DNA of 38,911 nucleotides from Lentihominibacter faecis (lineage in GTDB: Bacteria > Bacillota > Clostridia > Peptostreptococcales > Anaerovoracaceae), in the NCBI RefSeq assembly GCF_014306095.1, contig NZ_JACRWC010000103.1:1-38911 (forward strand), read 5' to 3'. Below the pieces are notes generated by a model. That model worked only from the letters and a program-made list of their open reading frames with translations. It was not told where the DNA came from and did no database searches. The translations under genes and the position numbers were made by a program. Positions 26,151-34,505 of the stretch are shown here, one piece after another (position 1 is the first letter of the stretch; each line of letters begins with the position of its first letter).

Positions 26151-26174
26151 ATTTTGTTAACCACTTAACAAAAT
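26151..26174. promoter_or_regulatory. Rex-type operator upstream of acd-etfB-etfA
   Basis: A perfect palindrome with 10-base arms, ATTTTGTTAA-CCAC-TTAACAAAAT. Its core (26154-26171) matches the published Rex consensus TTGTTAA-N4-TTAACAA at every fixed position. Rex senses the NADH/NAD+ ratio and commonly controls fermentation and butyrate genes in Clostridia. The match is seen; regulation by Rex is inferred, and no rex gene is in the window. Confidence 0.82.
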
Positions 26175-26232
26175 ATAAGGTTGTTTTAATTTACTGACAA
26201 TTCGCTAGATTTCAACGTTTCTGCCTATTCGC

Positions 26233-27045
26233 CTATTTCAGCTCCTCCCAAAGCTCACGCACCGTCTTTCCAAGCCCCGGATGATAAGCCCACGGAGCTA
26301 TCTGCAGCAGGGGATCCAGCACAAAGCTCCGCTTGTGCATCTCAGGGTGCGGTAACGTGAGAGTTTGAGAGTTCCAGATCATCTCATCATAAAGAATAAT
26401 ATCCAGATCCAAAGTTCGCGGCCCCCACCGGATAGTTCGCTTCCGATCCGCCAAACCCTCTATTTCATGCAGTTTTTCCAGAAGCGCCTCCGGCTGCAGC
26501 CTGGTCTCCATCAGAAGCGCGCTGTTGAGAAAATCATCCTGTTCCACGCCTCCGTAAGGTTCCGTCTCGATATAATCCGCAACTGTAACGATGCGGCAAC
26601 CATCCAGATCATCCATTGCTTTCACCGCATCATCCAGGTACTTCTTCTTATCTCCCATATTGGAACCTAACGCTATGAAGGCTTGATGCCATCCTCGTGA
26701 GATCTCCACCGACACAGACTCCAGAGGCAGCCCGATAGGTGCCCACGGCTTTTCGATTTCCAGATCGATCCGCTTCACCAGCGGGAAACGATCCAGCACA
26801 GCAGCCGCCGTATGCTCTGCAAGACTTTCCAGGAGTTTGAAAGTTCGACCTTCGGCAAACTCCCTGATAAAATGACACACCTCTCCGTAATTCACCGAAT
26901 CCTCGAGCTCATCGCTGACGCCAGCCTTTGCAGTATCAAGATACAGCACAGCTGAAAATACGAATTTCTGCCCCAGCACATTTTCTTCCTTATATACACC
27001 GTGCTTTGCAAACACGTCCAGCTTCTTTATCTTTATGTTATCCAT
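26233..27045 (-). CDS. FolB-FolK fusion: dihydroneopterin aldolase / HPPK
   Basis: About 270 residues. N-terminal FolB domain (about 1-115): KKLDVFAKHGVYKEEN, VNYGEVCHFI, FKLLESLAEHTAAA. C-terminal FolK domain (about 118-270): FIALGSNMGDKK, YGGVEQDDFLNSA, RWGPRTLDLDIILYDE with the metal-binding Asp pair. The two act in succession, cleaving dihydroneopterin and then pyrophosphorylating 6-hydroxymethyl-dihydropterin. I prefer the ATG at 27045 with AGGTGG seven bases upstream; a GTG at 27054 is in frame. It is the last gene of the folate operon. Confidence 0.95.
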   Translation of the reverse strand: MDNIKIKKLDVFAKHGVYKEENVLGQKFVFSAVLYLDTAKAGVSDELEDSVNYGEVCHFIREFAEGRTFKLLESLAEHTAAAVLDRFPLVKRIDLEIEKPWAPIGLPLESVSVEISRGWHQAFIALGSNMGDKKKYLDDAVKAMDDLDGCRIVTVADYIETEPYGGVEQDDFLNSALLMETRLQPEALLEKLHEIEGLADRKRTIRWGPRTLDLDIILYDEMIWNSQTLTLPHPEMHKRSFVLDPLLQIAPWAYHPGLGKTVRELWEELK

Positions 27046-27077
27046 ACATTCCACCTGTCAACCCTTTCCCGTTAAAC

Positions 27078-27899
27078 TTACCGATCCACGTTATCACTCT
27101 TTAAGATCGCTTCCGTCATCTGAATGACCCGTTTGTTTTCCCTGATATCATGCACACGCACAAAACTACAGCCTTTCATAACGCCAACAACCGTCGTTGC
27201 CAGCGTGCCTTCCACCCGCTGATCCACCGGCAGATCCAGGCTCAGCCCGATCATGGACTTTCTGGACGTTCCCAGCAGCACCGGACATCCCAGTGCCTTT
27301 AAAAGATCCACATGCTTTGTGATCTGCAGGTTCTGTTCCAGCGATTTCGCAAATCCAACGCCTGGATCCAGCAAAATCTTGCCTGGCGCCACGCCGGCAT
27401 CATCGGCCAGTGCCAGGCACTCCTTCATATCCGATATGACATCCTGCAAAAAATCTCCATAGACCGCTTCCTTCCTGTTGTGCATCAGGCAGCATGCCGC
27501 ATCATAACGCGCTGTCACCTCTGCCATTTTAGGATCGTACTTGAATCCCCAAATATCATTTACGAGATCCGCCCCCGCCTGCAAAGCTGCCTCAGCAACG
27601 GAGCTCTTGTACGTGTCTATGGATACCGGTACATCGTAATTTTTCTTGACTGCCTCGATCACCGGAACGACTCTGGCGATTTCCTCCTCATCGGTGATCT
27701 GCTGATGTCCCGGTCTTGTAGACTCGCCTCCCACGTCGATCACATCCGCCCCTTCCTCGATCATCTGTCCCGCATGGCTCAGAGCCGCATCCAGCTGATC
27801 GAACCTGCCGCCATCCGAAAAGGAATCCGGTGTTACATTCAGTATCCCCATGATATAACAATGATTGTCTGTGTCAAAATTACGATTTCCGATCTTCAT
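27078..27899 (-). CDS. folP: Dihydropteroate synthase
   Basis: 273 residues, a TIM barrel joining 6-hydroxymethyl-dihydropterin-PP with p-aminobenzoate; the sulfonamide target. Seen: MGILNVTPDSFSDGG (about 17-31), GADVIDVGGESTRPG, SIDTYKSSVAEAAL, LLDPGVGFAKSLEQN, LLGTSRKSMIG, and the final VRVHDIRENKR. The frame is open upstream to 28097, but the extension overlaps the HD gene and reads as non-homologous basic sequence, so I place the start at 27899. The ribosome binding site there is modest (GGAAGG, 13 bases away). Confidence 0.96.
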   Translation of the reverse strand: MKIGNRNFDTDNHCYIMGILNVTPDSFSDGGRFDQLDAALSHAGQMIEEGADVIDVGGESTRPGHQQITDEEEIARVVPVIEAVKKNYDVPVSIDTYKSSVAEAALQAGADLVNDIWGFKYDPKMAEVTARYDAACCLMHNRKEAVYGDFLQDVISDMKECLALADDAGVAPGKILLDPGVGFAKSLEQNLQITKHVDLLKALGCPVLLGTSRKSMIGLSLDLPVDQRVEGTLATTVVGVMKGCSFVRVHDIRENKRVIQMTEAILKSDNVDR

Positions 27900-27918
27900 G
27901 TTTCTTCTGTTTCCTTCC

Positions 27919-28458
27919 TTATAATATGATCTCCATGTTTTTTTCTTCTTCACTCCATTTGCAGCTTTCTGCCGCGTCGCAGCAAAAGCAAAGTCTCGAC
28001 ATTTTATCCGCCCGGTAAAGATAATCGCCCAGCGAACCCTTTGCAGTATTCTCCGGATCGCCCGCCGCTGGCGCCTCAGCCGGTTTCGCCGCACCATGGC
28101 CTCTATGCTGTAGGATCGCTTCTTTTATCAGGCTTCGTTCTTCTGCTGCAAAGCCGCAATCTGTCAGGATCTGTTCTGCAAGACAAGCGCTCGCTTCCTC
28201 ATGAGGTATTCCTTCTGCGATCTGCCTGTATCTTCCCAGATCATGGAGGAGAGCCGCCCCGTAGATCAATTCCCGCGAGATCTCCGCTCCATCCTGCAGC
28301 ACCATGATGTAACAGATCCGCGCCACGTCCAGAAAGTGCTCCATTGTATGATTGCAGTAGATCCGCTCCTGCTCCGCTTTTTGCAGCGCAGAGAACTCCT
28401 GCTGATAAAGAGGGTGCGTAACTATCTGACGCACCCTGATGTTTTCTTCTCTATTCAT
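27919..28458 (-). CDS. HD-domain hydrolase in the folate operon
   Basis: 179 residues. Seen: HTMEHFLDVARI (early His), LLHDLGRY (HD pair), a middle EAILQHRGHG, and ADKMSRLCF with the late Asp: an H...HD...H...D metal-binding set typical of HD phosphohydrolases. The C-terminus is Cys-rich (LCFCCDAAESCKW). It lies between folE and folP, four bases after folE. The operon has no recognisable enzyme to remove phosphates from dihydroneopterin triphosphate, so this protein is a plausible candidate for that step or another pterin/nucleotide dephosphorylation. That role is inferred from position only. Confidence 0.82.
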   Translation of the reverse strand: MNREENIRVRQIVTHPLYQQEFSALQKAEQERIYCNHTMEHFLDVARICYIMVLQDGAEISRELIYGAALLHDLGRYRQIAEGIPHEEASACLAEQILTDCGFAAEERSLIKEAILQHRGHGAAKPAEAPAAGDPENTAKGSLGDYLYRADKMSRLCFCCDAAESCKWSEEEKNMEIIL

Positions 28459-28462
28459 GTTT

Positions 28463-29020
28463 CTATCCTTTATTGACCATCTGCAGAAAAGTCTGCTGCA
28501 GCATCATATCTTCTGCAAAGGCTCCACGCACGATGGTTGTTACCGTTTTTGTTCCAGGCTTCTGTACGCCCCGCATGGTCATGCACATATGCTCCGCCTC
28601 CAGCAGGACCATGACGCCTTTCGGCTCCAGATGCTGTTCCAGAGCATCCGCGATCTGCGCCGTCATGTTTTCCTGGATCTGCGGTCTGCGAGCAAAGACT
28701 TCCACAGTCCGCGCGATCTTACTCAGTCCTGCCACTTTGTCGCCGGGAATGTAAGCCACGTGTGCTTTGCCATAAAACGGCAGCAGATGATGTTCACAAA
28801 CAGAATAAAAAGTAATATCTTTCTCTAATACCATGTTGTTGCTCGTCGCATGGAATTTCTTCTCAAAATGCTCCGCAGCATCCTGCTCAAGTCCTCCAAA
28901 TATTTCTTCACACATACGCGCGATCCGGTCAGGCGTATCCATGAGTCCTTCTCGCTCCGGATCTTCTCCGATCCCTTCCAGGATCAGTTTTGCACCTTGT
29001 TTGATTTTTTCTAAGTCCAT
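28463..29020 (-). CDS. folE: GTP cyclohydrolase I
   Basis: 185 residues, making 7,8-dihydroneopterin triphosphate from GTP, the entry to folate synthesis. Seen: [37 protein letters not shown] (first zinc Cys and the His pair), [20 protein letters not shown], and [12 protein letters not shown] with the second zinc Cys. It is the first gene of folE-HD-folP-folBK. A possible -10 (TATACT, 29067-29062) lies about 40 bases upstream without a good -35. Confidence 0.97.
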   Translation of the reverse strand: MDLEKIKQGAKLILEGIGEDPEREGLMDTPDRIARMCEEIFGGLEQDAAEHFEKKFHATSNNMVLEKDITFYSVCEHHLLPFYGKAHVAYIPGDKVAGLSKIARTVEVFARRPQIQENMTAQIADALEQHLEPKGVMVLLEAEHMCMTMRGVQKPGTKTVTTIVRGAFAEDMMLQQTFLQMVNKG

Positions 29021-29215
29021 ATTTCTCAGTTCTCCTGTAATCCAATCTTCTACGATTCAACAGTATACCATTCTGCAGGAAAATATTCCATACTTCACGG
29101 CAAGATAATCGGTTAAAATCCTGTTTTTCCCTTGTAAAACTCTGTCTTCAGGGATATACTTTTACTGTTCGGCTGCAGTCTTTGCAGTACAAAAAGAAAA
29201 GAAAGGAAGCATTTT

Positions 29216-30100
29216 ATGTCATCCATAAGCAAGAAACAACAAGCGATCATCTACATTATCTGCTCGGCATTTTTCTTCGCCCTGATGAATATGTTCGTCC
29301 GCATGTCCGGCGATCTGCCGTCCATCCAGAAAAGTTTCTTTCGAAATCTGGTCGCTTTCTTTTTTGCATTGATCATCCTGCTCCGTTCCAAAGAAGGATT
29401 TTCCTTTCAGAAGAAAAATCTGCCTGCCTTTATTGGCAGATCATTTTTCGGCACGCTGGGTATTCTCTGCAATTTCTATGCGGTGGATCATTTAGTGCTC
29501 TCCGATGCTTCCATTTTAAATAAATTATCACCGTTTTTTGCGATCCTGTTTTCCTATTTCATCTTAAAGGAAAAACTGACCCTGGTACAGGGGTCAGCAG
29601 TTGCCGCGGCATTCTGTGGTGCGATCCTGGTGGTAAAACCCGGTTTTGCAGGGGCGAATGTGCTGATCCCGTCCCTCGTAGGCGTTACCGGGGGCATGTG
29701 TGCAGGTCTGGCTTATACGCTGGTGCGGGTGCTGGGACAGCGGGGCGAACGAGGCCCGTTTATCGTCCTGTTCTTTTCGGCCTTTTCCTGCCTCATCACA
29801 CTGCCGTATCTGATCTTTGATTTTCATCCCATGACTGCCGGGCAGTTCTTCACGCTTCTATTAGCGGGGCTTTCTGCCGCCGGCGGCCAGTTTACCATCA
29901 CCGCAGCCTACACCCGTGCTCCCGCCCGCGAAGTTTCAGTCTTCGACTACACACAGATCGTCTTCGCCGCAGGACTAGGCTTCCTCTTTTTCGGCCAGCT
30001 CCCCGATATCCTCAGTGTCATCGGTTACTGCATCATCTCCGGTGTTGCGATCTGGATGTTCCTCTACAACCTTCGCAAGGATCACCATCTGCAGCAATAG
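29216..30100 (+). CDS. EamA/DMT-family transporter
   Basis: 294 residues with about ten hydrophobic helices in two EamA repeats (about 8-140 and 150-290). Seen: FALMNMFVRMSGDLPSIQK, LSPFFAILFSYFILKEKL (end of repeat one), and a matching second-repeat end YTQIVFAAGLGFLFFGQLPD. Known of the family: drug/metabolite exporters with very varied substrates; the substrate here cannot be told. AAAGGAAG precedes the ATG. It stands alone, divergent from folE and convergent with the GTPase-NYN gene, nine bases apart. Confidence 0.92.
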   Translation: MSSISKKQQAIIYIICSAFFFALMNMFVRMSGDLPSIQKSFFRNLVAFFFALIILLRSKEGFSFQKKNLPAFIGRSFFGTLGILCNFYAVDHLVLSDASILNKLSPFFAILFSYFILKEKLTLVQGSAVAAAFCGAILVVKPGFAGANVLIPSLVGVTGGMCAGLAYTLVRVLGQRGERGPFIVLFFSAFSCLITLPYLIFDFHPMTAGQFFTLLLAGLSAAGGQFTITAAYTRAPAREVSVFDYTQIVFAAGLGFLFFGQLPDILSVIGYCIISGVAIWMFLYNLRKDHHLQQ

Positions 30101-30109
30101 TTGATTGTC

Positions 30110-32695
30110 TTACTTCTTCGGGATCTTGATATTGTTTCTGTGGCGGATCTGGTTCTTTCGCGCATACTCTTTCAGAAAAGAACTGATCTCCAGATTCGTC
30201 CGCTCGATCTCTCCTTTAAGCTCCGATGCCGAAAGCCTGAAAGCACCATTTCCCAAAGCAATTATCTGCTCCTGTCTATCCGATGTGGCCACTCTCACAC
30301 GGTATTTTCCGTTCATTTCATAAGTCAGCCGCTCTATATAAGTATCGGCAGTCTCGCCTTCTTTCGTAAACACCACATCGACAGACCCGTGCTTTTCCTG
30401 ACGTCGCTCGCCACCCTTTATTTTATAAGCATCGAATACGATGATAACCTTGCATCTTCGATAACCCTGGTAATTGGAAAGGATCTCTATCAAAGCAGTC
30501 CGCGCCGCGTCCATACTGGTCTTCGCCAGCGATTTCAGCTCTTCCCATGCAAAAATAATATTATACCCGTCCACCACCAGATATTCCTTCTGGATCTCCG
30601 CCGACTTGGTTTTTTGATATCCCTGCTCCCCTTCTATGACACGCGGTCCGATGGATCCCTGCGTTCGTTTCTGCAAAGGTGCCTCCGGCATTCCTGCAAA
30701 ATCTTCTACCCCTATGGATCTGCTGTTTTCCTCAGGCCGTCCCATCGTTTTGTTTTGATCGGGAAGCACGCTCCGGTCCAGTATGATATGTACGTGATCA
30801 TCCACCTGATCCCATGGCACAAGGTATCCTGCACCGTGACTGCAGAAAACAGAATCCGCCGTGTTTTCTGTATCTTCATCCACACGGTATCCTGTCTCTT
30901 CCATAACTTTCTCCGCATCGTGGCACGGCTCATATCCTGCCACACTGCAGCTGAGGTGTCCATAGCCTCTCGTATAGGAGTTCACTTCGGCCATATAACC
31001 TTTCATTTCAGATACAGGTGCTTTTCCTGCGATCAGGGATAGATCACCTCTCGTCTGAGGCAATTCAAAAGAGCCTCCCATTCTCTGGATATCCGCCATT
31101 GCTCTGCCCGTCATATCCTGTGGTACTTCCAGCTCAAAATCGTACCAGGGTTCCAGCAAAATGCTCTGCGTCTTTCTAAGACCCTGCCGTACTGCCCTGT
31201 AAGTTGCCTGCCGGAAGTCTCCGCCCTCCGTATGTTTCAAATGAGCACGCCCTGCCAGCAGTGTGATCTTCACATCGGTTAGAGGAGAACCTGTAAGAAC
31301 TCCCGGGAAATCTCTTTCGGCCAGATGTGTCAGGATCAATCGCTGCCAGTTGCGATCCAGCAAATCTTCTCTGCATGCGGTATCCAGCACGACACCGCTT
31401 CCGGGATCACCCGGTTCCAGCAGCAGATGAACCTCTGCATAATGACGGAGCGGTTCGAAATGTCCTGCACCGATCACCGGTTTGGCAATGGTTTCACGAT
31501 ACGCCACCTTGCCTTCTCCAAATTCCAGTTCCAAATCGAACCTCTGCCGGATCATCTCTTTTAAAATCTCCAGCTGCACTTCTCCCATGAGCTGGATCTG
31601 GATCTCTTCTGTCTGGCTGTTCCATGCTATGTGAAGCTGTGGATCCTCTTCTTCCAGCTGTTTTAGCTGCTGCAGCGTGCGATGTACATCTGCTCCGTCC
31701 GGCAGCAGTACACCGTAACTCATGGCAGGCTCCAGCACGAAACGATTCTCACTTTCTTCCACGCCAAGGCCTTGCCCTGCGTGGGTGTGTTCCAGTCCTG
31801 CCACAGCACAGACTGTGCCGGCTTCCGCTTTCTGCACCGTTTGATATTTTCCTCCGGAATAGATCCTTATCTGGTTCACTTTTTCCCCAGATGCTCCGGG
31901 AGCATCTGACAGATCCAAAGTTTCTTTTACAGAAAGTGTTCCACCGGTGATTTTCATATGCGTCAGCCTCATCCCCTGCGGATCACGGGTGATCTTATAG
32001 ATCCGTACTCCGAACTGCTGCGGATAAGAAGGCTCCTCTGTAAACTGCACGATCCCATCCAGGAATCCTTCCACCCCGCTCATACGTAAAGCCGATCCAA
32101 AATAGCAAGGGAATATCTTTCTGTTAGAAATACTGTTTCTTATACTTGGCACAGAAATATGACCTGTTTCCAGATATTCTTCCAGCAAACCCTCCTCGCA
32201 CATAGCAGCCTGCTCTTCTTCCGGATCCTCGAAATCAAGGCAGCCCGCGCTTAGTGAACTTTGCAGTTCCTCTAAGATCTGCGCACGGTCAGCTCCTTCC
32301 AGATCCATCTTATTGATAAAAAGAAATACAGGTATCTCGTATTTCTGCAAAAGTTTCCACAGTGTCACGGTATGCCCCTGTACACCTTCCCTTCCGCTGA
32401 TGACCAGCACGGCGTAGTCCAGCACTTGTAGCGTTCTCTCCATTTCCGCAGAAAAATCCACATGCCCCGGGGTGTCAAGCAGCATCAGCTTCGTATCTTT
32501 GTACGTCATTTCTGCCTGCTTGGAAAAAATGGTGATCCCTCGATCACGCTCCTGTATATCGGTATCTAAAAATGCATTTTTATGATCCACCCGTCCCAGG
32601 TTCCGGATCGCTCCCGTCTGATAGAGCATCGCTTCGGACAGTGTGGTCTTGCCCGCATCTACGTGGGCTAAAATTCCAATTACGATATTTTTCAT
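30110..32695 (-). CDS. Tet(M)-like ribosomal-protection GTPase fused to a YacP/Rae1-type NYN nuclease domain
   Basis: 861 residues; classical Tet(M) proteins have about 640. GTPase part: AHVDAGKTTL (10-19), RGIT (52-55), DTPGH (74-78), NKMD (128-131), SAL (201-203), then EF-G-like domains II-V (about 225-635, including MGEVQLEILKE and YTRGYGHLSC). A linker (about 640-700) leads to an NYN/PIN-like domain (705-845): VVDGYNII (D709), VFDAYK (D755), ETADTYIE (D784), TSDRQEQ (D806), the acidic set expected of this nuclease fold. Known: ribosomal-protection GTPases act at the ribosomal A site; B. subtilis Rae1 (YacP) cleaves mRNA in the A site. A ribosome-rescue or antibiotic-response role is inferred; tetracycline resistance should not be assumed. 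AGAGG lies 10 bases before the ATG within a small palindrome (32699-32708). Confidence 0.93.
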   Translation of the reverse strand: MKNIVIGILAHVDAGKTTLSEAMLYQTGAIRNLGRVDHKNAFLDTDIQERDRGITIFSKQAEMTYKDTKLMLLDTPGHVDFSAEMERTLQVLDYAVLVISGREGVQGHTVTLWKLLQKYEIPVFLFINKMDLEGADRAQILEELQSSLSAGCLDFEDPEEEQAAMCEEGLLEEYLETGHISVPSIRNSISNRKIFPCYFGSALRMSGVEGFLDGIVQFTEEPSYPQQFGVRIYKITRDPQGMRLTHMKITGGTLSVKETLDLSDAPGASGEKVNQIRIYSGGKYQTVQKAEAGTVCAVAGLEHTHAGQGLGVEESENRFVLEPAMSYGVLLPDGADVHRTLQQLKQLEEEDPQLHIAWNSQTEEIQIQLMGEVQLEILKEMIRQRFDLELEFGEGKVAYRETIAKPVIGAGHFEPLRHYAEVHLLLEPGDPGSGVVLDTACREDLLDRNWQRLILTHLAERDFPGVLTGSPLTDVKITLLAGRAHLKHTEGGDFRQATYRAVRQGLRKTQSILLEPWYDFELEVPQDMTGRAMADIQRMGGSFELPQTRGDLSLIAGKAPVSEMKGYMAEVNSYTRGYGHLSCSVAGYEPCHDAEKVMEETGYRVDEDTENTADSVFCSHGAGYLVPWDQVDDHVHIILDRSVLPDQNKTMGRPEENSRSIGVEDFAGMPEAPLQKRTQGSIGPRVIEGEQGYQKTKSAEIQKEYLVVDGYNIIFAWEELKSLAKTSMDAARTALIEILSNYQGYRRCKVIIVFDAYKIKGGERRQEKHGSVDVVFTKEGETADTYIERLTYEMNGKYRVRVATSDRQEQIIALGNGAFRLSASELKGEIERTNLEISSFLKEYARKNQIRHRNNIKIPKK

Positions 32696-32760
32696 TATAG
32701 GTTAACCTCTCTTATCAAGATTGTACATGATTTCTGCACGAAAACATCCCAGGCATAAGA

Positions 32761-32800
32761 AAAACTCTGAAACACCTTGCGGCATCCCAGAGTTTTCTCT
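32761..32800 (-). terminator. Rho-independent terminator between the 49-residue gene and the GTPase-NYN gene
   Basis: AAAACTCTG (32761-32769) pairs with CAGAGTTTT (32788-32796) around an 18-base loop; on the minus strand the stem is followed by TTTTTCTT. It follows the small membrane-protein gene by about 45 bases and precedes the GTPase gene by about 65, so it could also attenuate readthrough into the latter. Confidence 0.75.
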
Positions 32801-32842
32801 CGCTTTTGTACTGTTTCTTCTCATTATTTTTCAATAGGTCGT

Positions 32843-32992
32843 TCACATACTCCAAAAAAATCCTATAAACATGCCGAAGCAAACGAGCACCACCATGACT
32901 GCAAGGAACAAGGTCGCATGCAGATAACGTTCTGAATATTCCATATGGTTCTCATACTCTTCTTTAGGTTCTGTTTTCTTTTTTCTGGACAT
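32843..32992 (-). CDS. Small membrane protein, 49 residues, unknown function
   Basis: Not recognised. The ATG at 32992 has AAGGAGT eight bases upstream, an excellent site. Seen: a highly charged, Lys/Glu-rich N-terminus (MSRKKKTEPKEEYENHMEYS), then one hydrophobic helix (about 26-48) ending GFFWSM. It is likely a single-span protein with the N-terminus in the cytoplasm. It lies upstream of, and in the same direction as, the GTPase-NYN gene, with a terminator between. It may be an independent small protein or, less likely, a translated leader controlling the downstream gene. Confidence 0.7.
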   Translation of the reverse strand: MSRKKKTEPKEEYENHMEYSERYLHATLFLAVMVVLVCFGMFIGFFWSM

Positions 32993-33203
32993 TTTAAAAC
33001 ACTCCTTTTTTAGTACAAACGTTTGAATCCGTTCTCTATTTTAGGTCACCCCTAAATGATCGGATAGGTTTGAAGTGTGGAATATACCCTGTTACCGTAA
33101 TGTACGCTTTTTTTCGACAAAACTAGTGTTTTTCCGTTCAAAAAAACACCTCACACAACCACCCTTACTATGTCTATTGGTGAAAAAAAGGAGGTTTTCT
33201 AAC

Positions 33204-33656
33204 ATGAAGAAAACAATACTCGCCACACTGATCATTTCGATCTTTTTCGCTTTCACCTGTACGGCGTCGGCCACCACATCAGGAGGACAGGCTGCTGCAA
33301 AATCCACTCCGGCATCCACTGACACGGTGAGCCTGTCGAATGATACCGTGATGCCAGCATCCGGCTCTGGAATTACAATGGTATTTAAACGTACTTCATC
33401 TAGTCAAGCTAAAGCACAAGCTCTAGCAAATCGCGCAGGGGCATCTTCTATTACATCCACTATCACTTTACAGAAAAAATCCGGCGGTAGTTATAAAAAA
33501 GTTACATCGGCATCAAAAACAGTCCATGATGATCAGATCAACCATATCAAATATTTCTCTATAGCCTCTTCTGGAACTTATAGAATCAAGGTTACGATCT
33601 CTTACAAAGAAGATGGCGTTACAAGAGGAAACACATATTACAAATCTATGAGTTAA
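33204..33656 (+). CDS. Secreted small protein, unknown function
   Basis: 150 residues. Seen: a signal peptide (MKKTILATLIISIFFAFTCT, cleavage probably after ASA near residue 23), a Ser/Thr/Ala-rich stretch, then a beta-rich domain (about 52-150) with repeated Ser/Lys/Thr strands and SSGTYRIKVTISYK near the end. It resembles small secreted clostridial proteins of unknown function, but I cannot name the family with certainty. AAGGAGG lies nine bases before the ATG. It is followed at once by a strong terminator and converges on the anti-sigma gene. The preceding 210 bases hold no clear promoter. Confidence 0.8.
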   Translation: MKKTILATLIISIFFAFTCTASATTSGGQAAAKSTPASTDTVSLSNDTVMPASGSGITMVFKRTSSSQAKAQALANRAGASSITSTITLQKKSGGSYKKVTSASKTVHDDQINHIKYFSIASSGTYRIKVTISYKEDGVTRGNTYYKSMS

Positions 33657-33664
33657 CTCCACAA

Positions 33665-33700
33665 AAAAGTCCGACTAAAGCTTCGTCGGACTTTTCATTT
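33665..33700. terminator. Bidirectional Rho-independent terminator
   Basis: AAAAGTCCGAC (33665-33675) and GTCGGACTTTT (33685-33695) form an 11-bp perfect stem with a nine-base loop. It lies between the converging secreted-protein gene and the anti-sigma gene and can serve both. Confidence 0.92.
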
Positions 33701-33707
33701 GTTTTAT

Positions 33708-34505
33708 CTATTTTGTCATTCTTTTTCCTATTTCAATCAATTGATCTTTTTCAGAGCTCCCTGAAATATCTATATTACACGTTTCAGTATAAACAGACAC
33801 CCATGGTTCACCAGACACAGAGTCCTCAGTAACAAAAATTTTTCGATCACTCATTTCAATTAATTCCCCATCTTCTGGCCATTGATTGCTGCGTTCTGAA
33901 TCCATAGAATAGTATAATAAAATCTTAATTATTCTATCTTCACTATTGTATGCATAATCACACAGATAATCTCCCGAATAGTACTTTTCAATTTTCAACT
34001 GCTCCAACTCATACCCCTCCGGTATATAAGTCGGCACATACAATCCTGGCAAAAATTCTTTCGCTTTCTTTAATTCCTTTTCTCCCAAACGGTCAAACGT
34101 CATAAACTCTTCCACATCCGATTCTTCCGTTTCTTCTTCGGAATCGGTAAAAAGACCGGTCACACCCTGATACAATCTGTGAAGGATACCTTTGTCGCCA
34201 TATGATTCGGTGGAATCTCTTCCCAGCATGATGATATTCGTACAAAGCAGGAAGATGATGAGAACTGCCGCGACCTTGGCAAACCGGCTGAAGCGACGCC
34301 TTTTCTCCTCTTTCGAAGACATAAAGCCTTCTTCTCTGGCCGCATCGTTTTCTTCGGTCGGTTCATATGGCTGTTCATCCAGAAATGACAGATCGAATTC
34401 CGGGATCTTCTCCTCTGGCGTCTCTCGTTTCAAATACGCCTTCTCCAGCTCCTCCCCCAGCTTCTTGTGAACTTCTTCGTAAGATCTTTTGCAGTCCTTA
34501 CTCAT
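33708..34505 (-). CDS. Membrane anti-sigma-like protein with a DUF4367-like C-terminal region
   Basis: About 265 residues. Seen: a charged cytosolic N-terminus (1-75), one membrane helix (about 77-95, VAAVLIIFLLCTNIIML), and an extracytoplasmic domain (about 100-265) with LPGLYVPTYIPEGYELEQLK, the pattern found in DUF4367-type anti-sigma partners. The start at 34505 has AGGAGG five bases upstream and overlaps the sigma-factor stop by eight bases, so the two are translationally coupled. Proposed role: to hold the ECF sigma factor until an envelope signal arrives. That is inferred from gene order and topology; no zinc-binding anti-sigma motif is evident. Confidence 0.78.
   Translation of the reverse strand: MSKDCKRSYEEVHKKLGEELEKAYLKRETPEEKIPEFDLSFLDEQPYEPTEENDAAREEGFMSSKEEKRRRFSRFAKVAAVLIIFLLCTNIIMLGRDSTESYGDKGILHRLYQGVTGLFTDSEEETEESDVEEFMTFDRLGEKELKKAKEFLPGLYVPTYIPEGYELEQLKIEKYYSGDYLCDYAYNSEDRIIKILLYYSMDSERSNQWPEDGELIEMSDRKIFVTEDSVSGEPWVSVYTETCNIDISGSSEKDQLIEIGKRMTK

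Noticed and set aside
27900..28097. N-terminal extension of FolP
   Set aside because: It overlaps the HD gene in another frame and reads as Arg-rich noise; the normal DHPS start is at 27899.
30101..31042. A 313-codon plus-strand frame overlapping the GTPase-NYN gene
   Set aside because: It lies opposite the conserved NYN and domain V coding region and shows no protein-family features.
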